From DASZQY01 sp035548515 (lineage in GTDB: Bacteria; Pseudomonadota; Alphaproteobacteria; Rhizobiales; Kaistiaceae): a stretch of DNA of 64,000 bases. The position numbers and the translations under genes are program-made. Below are positions 8,401 through 16,099 of this stretch, piece by piece (position 1 is the first letter of the stretch; each line of letters begins with the position of its first letter). Location: NCBI GenBank assembly GCA_035548515.1, contig DASZSW010000026.1:143305-207304 (forward strand), written 5' to 3'. The notes beneath the pieces were generated by a model that worked only from the letters and a program-made list of their open reading frames with translations, did no database searches and had not been told where the DNA came from.

Positions 8401-9322
8401 TCTCGACCTGCCGCTGCTTACCGGGAGCGAGCCCGGATATGCGCCTCGGGTTGCCGTGTTCGCCGCGCCGTGGCCCGGCGCGATCGCACTTTCGGTCGGA
8501 ACCGCCGACACCGGCTACGTGCCGCGACAGGCGATCGAACGGCGTGCGGTGATGGGCGAGCTTACGTCGGAACTGGCGCCGGGACCGGTTGCGCGCTGGG
8601 ACCGGGCGGCCTCGGTCACAGTTCGGCTTTACGGCGGTGCGCTGGCGGGCGCGCCCGAACTTTCGGTGCTCAACGGCGCCAACGTCGCCGCGATTGGCTC
8701 AAGCGAGACCGGATACGAGGTCGTGCAGTTCAGCGCTGCCACGCTGATCGACACGCGGACCTGGCGGTTGGAAGGCCTGCTACGCGGACAGGCCGGAACG
8801 GGAGACATCGCGGCAGCAGGCCATGACGCCGGTGCACGATTTGTGCTGCTCGATCGCGCCGTCGTCCCGCTGTCGTTATCGGAGGCGGAGGCCGGGCTTG
8901 GGCTGACGCTGCGCTGTGGTGCGGCGGGAGCGCCGTACGATCCCGATGTATTCGCCGACGTGACGATTACGGCCGCCCGTCGCGGTCTGCGCTGCCTGGC
9001 GCCGGTGCATGCGCGGGCGCATCGCGATGAAGGCACTGGTGACGTGACGTTGTCCTGGATACGGCAGACGCGCATCGGCGGCGATGCTTGGGAGCCGGTC
9101 GAGGTGCCGCTTGGCGAGACGAGCGAGGCGTATTCCGTTGCCATTGGCGATGGCATGACGACCTTCCGCACGGTGACGGCGGCTTCGCCGTCACTACTTT
9201 ATCCGGCCGCCGACCAGCTTGCGGACTTCGGCGCGCTGCCGGACGAAATCACTATCGCAATCAGCCAGATAAGCCCGACCGAGGGACCGGGTTCTGGCGC
9301 ATTTTTTGCGCTCAATGTCTGA
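5426..9322 (+). CDS. GTA megatron / host-specificity tail tip protein (g15-like, GTA TIM-barrel)
   Basis: This 1298-residue protein is the large tail tip protein of GTAs. The open frame begins earlier, but GTG 5426 sharing a base with the g14 stop is the natural start and gives VATLVLQAAGAAIGSLFGPLG, a conserved opening with a Gly/Ala-rich hydrophobic segment. Domains in order: an N-terminal hub-like part (about 1-370) with IPRLYGRVRISGQVIW; a GTA TIM-barrel glycosidase-like domain (about 370-750) with LIGSELRGL, YGADWSEYFG and KPIWFTEAGCP; a phage tail domain (about 770-1000); and a C-terminal domain with TWRLEGLLRGQAGT. Length agrees with the family (about 1300). Confidence 0.9.
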   Translation: MATLVLQAAGAAIGSLFGPLGTIVGRAVGGLAGYAIDQSLFGEHRTIEGPRLADLTVQTSREGAPIPRLYGRVRISGQVIWATRFEETVSDVGEGGKGGGSGTTLRTYAYFANFAVGLCEGPIARIGRVWADGKPFDLSTVTCRIYRGDAAQDVDSLIEAKQGDAPAYRDTAMIVFERLPLENFGNRIPQLSFEVIRPVDGIETAVRAVSMIPGSTEFGYDPEPVTSTITPGSSTTVNRHVDGVRTDWQASVDELQAVCANAGRVGLVTAWFGNDLRAGECTLKPAVVDRTTVTSPYTWSAAGMTRDTARLVSTFESKAAFGGTPADASLVRAIRDLNERDIKVTFYPFIMMDVPPGNGRDDPYGGAEQAAYPWRGSMTLSVAPGLPGSPDKTTAAADEVAAFVGTAAVDDFHLSGDSVVYTGPDEWSFRRFILHYAWLCKAAGGVDAFLIGSELRGLSTVRSAASTYPFVTALVALADDVKGILGGATTVTYGADWSEYFGHHPDDGSGDVFFHLDPLWASAAVGCVGIDNYMPLSDWRDGSEHLDAADWDNGRDAAYLRSNIAAGEGYDWYYASDADRAVQVRTPITDGGGGKPWVFRYKDLVGWWSNRHFNRPGGVESGTHTAWVPQSKPIWFTEAGCPAIDKGPNQPNVFYDAKSSASALPYFSNGLRDDLVQRRYIAATLAYWNPDAPDFDDAANPESSAYAGRMVDHAAIHLWTWDARPYPAFPLYTDVWSDGGNWDRGHWLTGRLGALTAESLAAAILADYGITDADIGDLDGVVDGFLIGEVTSARGALEPLAQLLAFEGHESGDRFAVTRRGRAPKLDFTGADLVEDKDKPVISIRRAQETELPAEIGIGFSDPLADYRPTSVSSRRLVGGSRRSVSTDTGAVLSHAVAGGLADTMLQDLWAGRESIALALPQRTLALEPADVCTLDIDGDVRTILVTRIEDAGLRRIEARTIEPDILAPVPAASRVVAPPVAVSASRPEVVLLDLPLLTGSEPGYAPRVAVFAAPWPGAIALSVGTADTGYVPRQAIERRAVMGELTSELAPGPVARWDRAASVTVRLYGGALAGAPELSVLNGANVAAIGSSETGYEVVQFSAATLIDTRTWRLEGLLRGQAGTGDIAAAGHDAGARFVLLDRAVVPLSLSEAEAGLGLTLRCGAAGAPYDPDVFADVTITAARRGLRCLAPVHARAHRDEGTGDVTLSWIRQTRIGGDAWEPVEVPLGETSEAYSVAIGDGMTTFRTVTAASPSLLYPAADQLADFGALPDEITIAISQISPTEGPGSGAFFALNV

Positions 9323-11993
9323 TCCTTTGGCGACGAATAACCTGGCGCTTCCGTATATCGCGGCAGCCCAGGCGCAGAAGCACGTCACGCACAACGAGGC
9401 GCTGCGGAAGCTGGACACGCTGGTGCAGCTGGCGGTCCTCGACTCCATGCTGACGACACCACCCGGCTCGCCGGCCGAAGGCGACCGCTACATCGTGGCG
9501 GCATCGGCGACTGGCGACTGGGCCGATCACGACGCCGAGGTCGCGACCTGGGTGGACGGGCTGTGGGAATTCGCCATGCCCGGCGAGGGGTGGCTGGCTT
9601 TCGACCGCGCGGCCGAGGCGATCCTCGTTTTCCTGAGCGGCGCGTGGGCGCCGGCGGCTGCGGCTCCGTCCGGCGCGCTGGGCATGCTCGGCGTCAACAC
9701 GACCGCGGATACCACCAACCGGCTTGCGGTGCGCTCCGAGGCGGCGCTGTTCACCGCGGTGGAAGCCGCCGACGGCGGCAGCGGCGACATCCGCGTCGCT
9801 CTCAACAAGGAGAGCGACGCGGATACGGCATCGCTCGTGCTCCAGAGCGGTTGGTCGGGGCGCGCTGAGATCGGGCTCGCCGGCGACACCGATCTGGTAG
9901 TCAAGGTTTCTGCCGACGGCAGCAGCTGGATCGAGGCGATACGGATCGACAAGGATACGGGCCTTGCGGCGATCCTGTACGACAACGCCGTCTCTGGGCT
10001 TGGCGCGACGACGGTCCAGGATGCGATCGACGAAGTCGCCGCCGGTGGTGGTGGCGGCGGCAGCGCGGTGGTCAGCGTATTCGGCCGCACCGGCGCGGTG
10101 GCTGCCACGAGCGGCGACTACGCCGCCAGCGATGTCGACAATGACAGCGGTGTGTCCGGCGCGAGCGTCAAGGATGCGCTCGACGCGCTGGCAAGCGCAA
10201 AACAGGCCGTGGATGCCGATCTCACCGCCATAGCGGCGCTGTCACCAACCAACGACGACGTCATCCAGCGCAAGGCCGGCGCCTGGACGAACCGGACGAT
10301 GGCTCAGGTCAAGACCGACCTGGCGCTGACGAAGGGCGACGTCGGGCTCGGCTCCGTCACTAACGACGCGCAGCTCAAGGCGGCGTCCAATCTCTCCGAT
10401 CTCGGCAGCGCGTCGACGGCCCGCACCAACCTCGGTGTTGCGATCGGGACCGACGTGCAGGCGTACGACGCCGATCTTGCGGCGATCGCGGGACTGTCGC
10501 CGTCGAACGACGACGTCATCCAGCGCAAGGCTGGTACCTGGACCAATCGCACGATGGCGCAGGTGAAGACGGACCTTGCGCTGACGAAGAGCGACGTTGG
10601 CCTCGGCTCCGTCACTAACGACGCGCAGCTCAAGGCGGCGTCCAATCTCTCCGATCTCGGTAGCGCGTCGACGGCCCGCACGAATCTCGGCCTGGGCGAC
10701 TCGGCAACGAAAAACACCGGCACGACGACAGGCACCGTTGCGACCGGCGACGACAGCCGCATTACCGGTGCGGCGCAGAAGGCGTCGAACCTATCGGACC
10801 TCGCCAACGCCGCCACGGCGTTCGGCAATATCAAGCAGGCGGCCGACACGAGCACGACCGGTGTGGTGGAGCTCGCGACGGTAGCCGAGGCGGGGACCGG
10901 CACCGATACGGTACGCGCCGTGACGCCGGCCGGCCTGTTCCCGGCGCAGGCGTCCGTGGCGTCGGCATCGACGTGCGACATCGGCGCGGCAGCTTCGTCC
11001 CAGGTGACGATCAGCGGTACGACGACGATCACCGCCTTCGACAATGTCGCCGCGGGGATCGTGCGCGAGGGCGTCTTCGAGGGCGCGCTGACGCTGACCC
11101 ACAATGCGACCAGCCTGAAGCTGCCCGGTGGCGCGAGCATCACGACCGCCACGAACGATCGGTTCCGCGCGCTTTCGCTGGGATCGGGCAACTGGATCGT
11201 GCTCGCCTATCAGCGCGCGGATGGCACCGCGATCGCAGGCGGCTCGGGGACCAGCGTGCCGATTGGCACGGTAGTGCCGTACGCCGGCATCACCGCGCCG
11301 GCGAACTATCTCTTCTGCTACGGCCAGAACGTCAGCCGCTCGACGTATGCGACGCTGTTCGCAGCGCTGCGTGTCTCGGCGACCGTCACGATCACGATCG
11401 CGTCGCCGGGTGTCGTTTCGTGGACTGGCCATCCGCTCAAGGTCAACGACCCCGTGGTCTTCCGTACGACGGGCGCGCTGCCGACGGGCATCACCGCCGG
11501 CACGGTCTACTACGTCATTTCGGCGGGGTATGGCTCGAACAGCTTCCGCATCTCGGCGACGGTCAGCGGCTCGGCGGTCAACACGTCCGGATCACAGTCG
11601 GGCACCCACACCGGCGTTTACGCCCCGTATGGCGACGGTGACGGATCGACGACGTTTGGCGTCCCCGATCTGCGCGGCCGCGTTGTGGCCGGCCGCGACG
11701 ATATGGGAGGCACCAGCGCTAATCGGCTCGTCGGCTCGGCGACTGGCTCGCTTGACGGCGATGTTCTGGGCAAGACCGGCGGCGAGGAGACGCACCAGCT
11801 GACGACCGGCGAACTGGCGACACACACGCACAGTGTGCCGACGTCGTTTGGCACCGGCGGCGATTCGGCCAATCCGGGCCCCGGTAACGGCGGTGGATCG
11901 TCTGCGACAAGCGGATCGTCCGGCAGCAATACGGCGCACAACACCGTCCAGCCGACGATGATCCTCAACTACATCATCTATGCGGGAGCGTAA
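9315..11993 (+). CDS. GTA-associated tail fibre: DUF2793 plus tail-collar domain
   Basis: This 892-residue protein starts at ATG 9315, overlapping g15 by eight bases. Residues about 1-130 are a DUF2793 domain (TNNLALPYIAAAQAQKHVTHNEALRKLD, then PPGSPAEGDRYIV). The middle has phage fibre sequence with a VVSVFGRTGAVAATSGDY motif and an 85-residue tandem repeat. The C-terminus (about 650-892) is a tail-collar domain with PIGTVVPYAGITAPANYLFCYGQ, a TFGVPDLRGRVVAGRDDMGG motif and a Gly/Ser-rich end leading to TMILNYIIYAG. DUF2793 genes often follow g15, but the fused fibre and collar suggest a receptor-binding role (inference). Confidence 0.8.
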   Translation: MSDPLATNNLALPYIAAAQAQKHVTHNEALRKLDTLVQLAVLDSMLTTPPGSPAEGDRYIVAASATGDWADHDAEVATWVDGLWEFAMPGEGWLAFDRAAEAILVFLSGAWAPAAAAPSGALGMLGVNTTADTTNRLAVRSEAALFTAVEAADGGSGDIRVALNKESDADTASLVLQSGWSGRAEIGLAGDTDLVVKVSADGSSWIEAIRIDKDTGLAAILYDNAVSGLGATTVQDAIDEVAAGGGGGGSAVVSVFGRTGAVAATSGDYAASDVDNDSGVSGASVKDALDALASAKQAVDADLTAIAALSPTNDDVIQRKAGAWTNRTMAQVKTDLALTKGDVGLGSVTNDAQLKAASNLSDLGSASTARTNLGVAIGTDVQAYDADLAAIAGLSPSNDDVIQRKAGTWTNRTMAQVKTDLALTKSDVGLGSVTNDAQLKAASNLSDLGSASTARTNLGLGDSATKNTGTTTGTVATGDDSRITGAAQKASNLSDLANAATAFGNIKQAADTSTTGVVELATVAEAGTGTDTVRAVTPAGLFPAQASVASASTCDIGAAASSQVTISGTTTITAFDNVAAGIVREGVFEGALTLTHNATSLKLPGGASITTATNDRFRALSLGSGNWIVLAYQRADGTAIAGGSGTSVPIGTVVPYAGITAPANYLFCYGQNVSRSTYATLFAALRVSATVTITIASPGVVSWTGHPLKVNDPVVFRTTGALPTGITAGTVYYVISAGYGSNSFRISATVSGSAVNTSGSQSGTHTGVYAPYGDGDGSTTFGVPDLRGRVVAGRDDMGGTSANRLVGSATGSLDGDVLGKTGGEETHQLTTGELATHTHSVPTSFGTGGDSANPGPGNGGGSSATSGSSGSNTAHNTVQPTMILNYIIYAGA
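10209..10698 (+). repeat. Two-copy 255-base tandem repeat inside the tail fibre gene
   Basis: Copies span about 10209-10443 and 10464-10698, offset by 255 bases (85 codons). Both encode ADL..IA.LSP.NDDVIQRKAG.WTNRTMAQVKTDLALTK followed by VGLGSVTNDAQLKAASNLSDLGSAS. The 3' half (around 10353-10422 and 10608-10677) is almost identical in DNA, while the 5' half differs at many synonymous sites. A degenerate third unit (QKASNLSDLANAATAFGNI) lies at 10776-10835. Confidence 0.85.
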
Positions 11994-11996
11994 GCC

Positions 11997-12419
11997 ATGC
12001 CGATGCGCATCGAACGGGAGCTGGTCGACACGGCGTGGGGCGGTGGCGCGCTGCTCGATGCAGCGATAGCCGATTTCACGGCGGCGCTCGCCGCGCATTC
12101 GGCGACGGAGGGCGTGCCGGCGCCGCGCGCCGATCCGCTCGTCGAGCAGATCGTGCGGAGTGGCGGCGCCTACGAAGTCGTCGACGTCGTCGAAGCGACA
12201 CCGGGGGAGGGCCGGCGGCGCGTGGCGAAGTCGCGGATCATCGAACGCCTGCACGCCGCCGGAAAACTCGTCGCGGCCAGCGCAGCGCTCGACGCCGACA
12301 TCTACGCGCGCGAGCGCTGGCACGCTCCGGATCGTCCGTCGATCTACGCCGACGATCCGGATGCGTTGGCGCTGCTGGCGGCAATCAGCGCTGACGCAGG
12401 GGAGATCATGGCGCCGTGA
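11997..12419 (+). CDS. Unknown protein in GTA cluster
   Basis: This 140-residue soluble protein of unknown function starts three bases after the fibre stop. It begins MPMRIERELVDTAWGGGALLDAAIADFTAALAAH, mostly helical, then has a short basic segment (GRRRVAKSRIIERLHAAGKLVAASAALDADIY) and an acidic C-terminus. No signal peptide or membrane segment is visible. Its place between the tail fibre and the membrane/holin genes suggests a fibre-assembly or lysis-timing accessory, but nothing in the sequence proves that. I do not recognise the family. Confidence 0.6.
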   Translation: MPMRIERELVDTAWGGGALLDAAIADFTAALAAHSATEGVPAPRADPLVEQIVRSGGAYEVVDVVEATPGEGRRRVAKSRIIERLHAAGKLVAASAALDADIYARERWHAPDRPSIYADDPDALALLAAISADAGEIMAP

Positions 12420-12467
12420 ACGTGAGAAGCGGAATGGCGGGACGATTGCTGTCGGAGATGAAGTCAG

Positions 12468-12677
12468 ATGACTGAGAAGATTGCGGACATTTGGGACGCC
12501 CTGAAGGGTTGGCGTACCCTCGGCCTGTCGCTCGTTTTGGCTATCGTCGGGGTCTTGCAGACCACCGACTGGGCGACGATCGTGAGCCCGATCGCTGTCG
12601 GACCGGTGATGCTGGGGATCAGTGTCATCGTGGCTGCGCTGCGCGTGCTCACCGACACCCCGGTGGGCACCAAGTAG
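12468..12677 (+). CDS. Small two-helix membrane protein near the holin gene
   Basis: This 69-residue protein has two likely membrane segments, about residues 16-33 (TLGLSLVLAIVGVLQTTD) and 39-62 (IVSPIAVGPVMLGISVIVAALRVL), and a short polar tail. It sits 48 bases after the previous gene, and its TAG stop shares a base with the GTG of the following holin-like gene. Small proteins of this shape are common in phage lysis modules; it may be a second holin or antiholin. The assignment rests on topology and context only. Confidence 0.55.
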   Translation: MTEKIADIWDALKGWRTLGLSLVLAIVGVLQTTDWATIVSPIAVGPVMLGISVIVAALRVLTDTPVGTK

Positions 12678-13087
12678 TGCTGGCGGCGCTGGCTGGATGG
12701 GTGCTGCGCCTCGCCTCGTCCGGACTGCTCGACAAGACGCTTGCCGCTCTTCAGGCGCGGGCGGAGAGCGGGGTCGAGCACGAGCGGATCGAGGCAAGTG
12801 TCGCCGTCGAACAGGTGCGGGCCGAGCTGGCACGCCGCCAGGCCCAGCGCGACGTGCTGCTGGCGGAGCAGGGCAGGCTGGTCACGTCGCTGATGCGGCC
12901 GGCGTTCGCCTATCCGCTGGCGGCCTACTACGCCGCGGTCATTGCGGACAGCCTTGGCCATTTTCGCTGGAACGTCGCAGCATTGCCACCGCCCATCGGC
13001 GACTGGAGTGGCTGGATCATTTCGGCGATATTCCTGTCCGAAAGTGGCGAGCGCATCACCCGCATTCTCGCCGGCCGCCGGGCCTGA
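12677..13087 (+). CDS. GTA holin-like protein (GTA_holin_3TM type)
   Basis: This 136-residue protein starts at GTG 12677. A hydrophobic start (LAALAGWVLRLASSGLLDK) is followed by a charged helix with about 30 Arg, Glu and Gln residues (residues 25-65), then two hydrophobic stretches around RPAFAYPLAAYYAAVIADSL and GWIISAIFLSESGERI. This layout, with an RP before the second membrane segment and a terminal glycine-serine-glutamate helix, resembles the three-helix GTA holin family used to release particles. In R. capsulatus the holin/endolysin pair lies away from the main cluster, so adjacency here is notable. No endolysin gene follows. Confidence 0.6.
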   Translation: MLAALAGWVLRLASSGLLDKTLAALQARAESGVEHERIEASVAVEQVRAELARRQAQRDVLLAEQGRLVTSLMRPAFAYPLAAYYAAVIADSLGHFRWNVAALPPPIGDWSGWIISAIFLSESGERITRILAGRRA

Positions 13088-13135
13088 AACCCAGGCGGCG
13101 CCACACGTTCAGCGGGTGTTCATGTTCTGCGCCTT

Positions 13136-13435
13136 ATGCCATTGCCCATGTTTCGTAGCCTCGCCCTGGCCCTGCCTCTGATCGCCGCGCTCGACGTTCC
13201 GGCGATGGCGGACCAGTGCTATTCGCCCGCCGAAGCGCGGGCCATGGTCCAGCAGGGGCAGGCGCAGCCTTTGTCCAGCGTGCTCCGCCAGATCCGTGCC
13301 ATCGGGCAGATCGTGTCGACCGATGCCATGCTCTGCGACGTGGGCGGGCGGCTGGTGTATCTCATCGATGTGATTCAGAACGGCAACGTCATCCACGTGC
13401 AGGTGGATGCCACGAGCGGCCAGATCACCTACTGA
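13136..13435 (+). CDS. feuN: FeuN-like small periplasmic PepSY protein
   Basis: This 99-residue exported protein is probably the periplasmic negative regulator FeuN. The signal peptide is FRSLALALPLIAALDVPAMA, and the start may be ATG 13148 rather than 13136. The mature part is a PepSY-like fold: a helix (SPAEARAMVQQGQAQPLSSVLRQI) then strands ending GNVIHVQVDATSGQITY, with two cysteines (after the signal and in AMLCDVGG) that could pair. It directly precedes a response regulator and sensor kinase, and its stop lies in the ribosome binding site of the regulator. In S. meliloti FeuN restrains the FeuPQ system; that role here is inference from position and fold. Confidence 0.65.
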   Translation: MPLPMFRSLALALPLIAALDVPAMADQCYSPAEARAMVQQGQAQPLSSVLRQIRAIGQIVSTDAMLCDVGGRLVYLIDVIQNGNVIHVQVDATSGQITY

Positions 13436-13446
13436 GGAGGCGGACG

Positions 13447-14118
13447 GTGCGCGTGCTGGTGGTGGAGGACGACGCCGATCTGAACCGGCAGCTCGGGGAG
13501 GCGCTGAAGGAGGCGGGCTACGTCGTCGACTCGGCCCGCGACGGCGAGGAGGGCCATTTCCTCGGCGACACCGAACCCTACGACGTCGTCGTCCTCGACA
13601 TCGGCCTGCCGGTGCTCGACGGGATCAGCGTGCTGGAGAAATGGCGGCGCGACGGTCGCACCATGCCGGTGCTGTTGCTGACCGCGCGCGACCGCTGGAG
13701 CGACAAGGTGCAGGGCATCGACGCCGGCGCGGACGACTATGTCGCCAAGCCTTTCCACATCGAGGAGGTGCTGGCCCGCGTCCGCGCGCTGGTCCGCCGC
13801 GCCGCTGGCCACGCGTCCAACGAGATCGAGATCGGGCCGGTGCGGCTCGACTCGAAGGCTGGCAAGGTCACGGTCGACGGCAACCCGGTGAAGCTGACCT
13901 CGCACGAGTACCGCGTGCTCGAGTACCTGATGCATCACCGCGACCGGGTCGTCTCGCGCACCGAGCTGATCGAGCACCTCTACGATCAGGACTTCGACCG
14001 CGACTCCAACACGATCGAGGTGTTCGTCGGCCGGCTGCGCAAGAAGCTGTCGGCGGACATCATCGAGACGGTGCGCGGCCTCGGCTATCGCCTGGTCGTG
14101 CCGGGCAATGCGGGCTAA
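13447..14118 (+). CDS. feuP: OmpR/PhoB-type response regulator, FeuP-like
   Basis: This 223-residue regulator starts at GTG 13447 with a strong upstream GAGGAGG (13434-13440). The receiver domain (1-115) has the acidic pocket VVEDD, phosphoacceptor D51 in VVVLDIGLP, the Thr in LLLTARD and the Lys in YVAKPF. The C-terminal winged helix (about 130-218) carries LTSHEYRVLEYLMHHRDRVVSR and NTIEVFVGRLRKKL. It overlaps feuQ by 11 bases. In rhizobia FeuP controls genes including the cyclic glucan exporter; the order feuN-feuP-feuQ followed by the ccm genes is what supports the name. Confidence 0.75.
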   Translation: MRVLVVEDDADLNRQLGEALKEAGYVVDSARDGEEGHFLGDTEPYDVVVLDIGLPVLDGISVLEKWRRDGRTMPVLLLTARDRWSDKVQGIDAGADDYVAKPFHIEEVLARVRALVRRAAGHASNEIEIGPVRLDSKAGKVTVDGNPVKLTSHEYRVLEYLMHHRDRVVSRTELIEHLYDQDFDRDSNTIEVFVGRLRKKLSADIIETVRGLGYRLVVPGNAG

Positions 14119-15478
14119 TTCACTCGCCGTACGCCTGATCGTTGCCGCCGGGCTATGGAGCGCGCTGGCGCTCATCGTCGCCGGCTTCATCCTCACGTCT
14201 CTCTACCGCCATAACGCCGAGCGCGCCTTCGACGACCGCATGGGCGTCTACCTGAAGACGCTGATCGGCAACCTCGCGGGCCAGGATCCCGACGAACCGT
14301 TCTCCGATCCCGGGAACCTCGGCGAGCAACGCTTCGAGCTGCTGTATTCCGGCTGGTATTGGCAGGTGCGCCAGCCCGGCGGTGGCGCTGTCGTCCTCTC
14401 CTCCCGCTCCCTTTTCTCCGACACCCTCGACATAGCCAAAGCGACCGCCACTACCACTGTCGATGGCGTGACCTCAGGCGCGCTCTTTGGGCCCGACGGC
14501 CAGCATCTGCGCGTGCTCAGCCAGACGGTGACATTCGATCCCAATCGCCGCTTCGATGTGCTCGTCGCCGGCGACGCCGGCGATCTCGAACGGCAGGTGC
14601 GCGACTTTGGCACCAACGTCGCGTTGACACTGGCGATCTTCGGCATCGGATTGATCCTTGCCACCACGATTCAGACACGCTGGGGCCTGAGGCCGCTCGA
14701 CCGCGTGCGCCGCGGTCTCACGGATGTCCGCAGCGGCAAAGAGGCGCGCTTCGTGGAGCAGCAGCTACCGGCGGAAATCGAGCCGCTGGTGAAGGAGCTG
14801 AATGCGCTGCTGGAATCGAACAAGGAGATCATCGACCGCGCGCGCACCCAGGTCGGCAACCTCGCGCACGCGCTGAAAACGCCGCTGTCGGTGATCATCA
14901 ATGAATCGCGCGCCAACCGCAGTCCGTTCGGCACCAAGGTCGCCGAGCAGGCGGAGGCGATGCGGAGCCAGGTGAACCATTATCTCGATCGCGCGCGCAT
15001 CGCGGCGCAGGTCAACGTCATCGGTGCCGTGACGGACGTGCCGCCGGTGATCGCCCGCCTCGTGCGCGCTATGCGGCGCATCCATTCCGAGCGTGGCATC
15101 GAGATTTCCGAAACAGGGCCGCAACCGGCGCTCTTCAAAGGCGAGCAGCAGGATCTCGAGGAGATCGTCGGTAACCTCGTCGACAACGCCTGCAAGTGGG
15201 CCAAGGGCAGGGTGACGGTGGCAACGACCTACACTGCGCCGACGGACGGCAACGCCGGGGGCCTCACGATCACCGTTGACGACGACGGCCCAGGCCTGAC
15301 GCCCGAGCAGATGAGCGAGGCGACGGCGCGCGGCAAGCGGCTGGACGAAACCAAGCCGGGGTCGGGACTGGGCCTCTCCATCGTCACCGATCTGGTCCAG
15401 CTCTACCAGGGCACCTTCCATCTCGACCGATCGCCGATCGGCGGGCTTCGGGCGGTGGTGACGTTGCCGGCGGCCTAG
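14108..15478 (+). CDS. feuQ: Sensor histidine kinase, FeuQ-like
   Basis: This 456-residue inner-membrane kinase pairs with the regulator it overlaps. Membrane segments lie near residues 10-32 and 172-192 and flank a periplasmic sensor of about 140 residues with SGWYWQVRQPGGG, the pattern of PhoQ-like rhizobial sensors. A HAMP-like linker (RWGLRPLDRVRRGLTDVRSGK) leads to the dimerisation helix with phosphoacceptor H254 in NLAHALKTPL. The ATP-binding domain has the N box (NLVDNACKWAK), G1 box (DDDGPGL) and G2 box (GSGLGLSI). FeuN-type proteins act on the periplasmic part in S. meliloti (known); the same is inferred here. Confidence 0.75.
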   Translation: MRANSLAVRLIVAAGLWSALALIVAGFILTSLYRHNAERAFDDRMGVYLKTLIGNLAGQDPDEPFSDPGNLGEQRFELLYSGWYWQVRQPGGGAVVLSSRSLFSDTLDIAKATATTTVDGVTSGALFGPDGQHLRVLSQTVTFDPNRRFDVLVAGDAGDLERQVRDFGTNVALTLAIFGIGLILATTIQTRWGLRPLDRVRRGLTDVRSGKEARFVEQQLPAEIEPLVKELNALLESNKEIIDRARTQVGNLAHALKTPLSVIINESRANRSPFGTKVAEQAEAMRSQVNHYLDRARIAAQVNVIGAVTDVPPVIARLVRAMRRIHSERGIEISETGPQPALFKGEQQDLEEIVGNLVDNACKWAKGRVTVATTYTAPTDGNAGGLTITVDDDGPGLTPEQMSEATARGKRLDETKPGSGLGLSIVTDLVQLYQGTFHLDRSPIGGLRAVVTLPAA

Positions 15479-15548
15479 TTTTCGCCACGCTCGCGTGTGA
15501 TCTCCCGCGCGGTCCACCCGACCGAATCAATCCCGCTGGAGAAATGGA

Positions 15549-16007
15549 ATGAGCCGCATTGCCGTCATTGGTGTCCTTGGTGCCGCGTCGCTGTCGCTTG
15601 CGGGCTGCATGGGCAATGGACCGAACCAGGACGCCGGCACGCTGTTCGGCGCTGCCAGCGGCGCGGTGGTTGGCGCCGCCCTCGGCAACGGCAACCTCGG
15701 CGCGGTTGCGGCCGGAGCCGTGATCGGAGGGTTCCTCGGCAACGCCATCGGCAGCGAACTCGACGCCAACGACCAGCGTCTGGCGACAAATGCGCAGTAC
15801 GCTGCGCTAAACAGCGGGCCGACCGGAGCACCGGTGCAGTGGCACGGCCGGCGCAACTATGGGAACGTCGTGGCCGGCTCACCGTATCGCGTGAACGACT
15901 ACAATTGCCGCGACTACACCCACACGATCTATATCGACGGCCAGCCTCAGGTCGCCCGCGGCACCGCCTGCCGGCAGCCGGACGGCACCTGGCGGGTGGT
16001 GAGTTAG
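15549..16007 (+). CDS. Glycine-zipper lipoprotein, 17-kDa surface antigen family
   Basis: This 152-residue lipoprotein has a clear lipobox: SLSLAGC with lipidated C20. It continues with a long glycine-zipper (about residues 34-75: FGAASGAVVGAALGNG and AAGAVIGGFLGNAIGSELD), the hallmark of the rickettsial 17-kDa antigen/2TM family, then a C-terminal domain with NCRDYTHTIYIDGQPQ and a CRQPDGTWRVV ending, shared with RT0821-type surface proteins. It is likely outer-membrane anchored, perhaps structural. It lies alone between feuQ (70 bases) and ccmI (92 bases), on the same strand. Confidence 0.82.
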   Translation: MSRIAVIGVLGAASLSLAGCMGNGPNQDAGTLFGAASGAVVGAALGNGNLGAVAAGAVIGGFLGNAIGSELDANDQRLATNAQYAALNSGPTGAPVQWHGRRNYGNVVAGSPYRVNDYNCRDYTHTIYIDGQPQVARGTACRQPDGTWRVVS

Positions 16008-16099
16008 GCCGCCGGGCATTGCCTTCCGCGCCGTTCGCGACACTATGTCAGCGGGCGGCTGCTGACCGGCAGGGCTAAGACCCGCCCCGGACAAGGCCG

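Noticed and set aside
2..13087. Integrated prophage instead of a GTA
   Set aside because: No integrase, attachment site, replication or repressor gene is visible and the gene order matches GTAs exactly; the left flank would still need checking.
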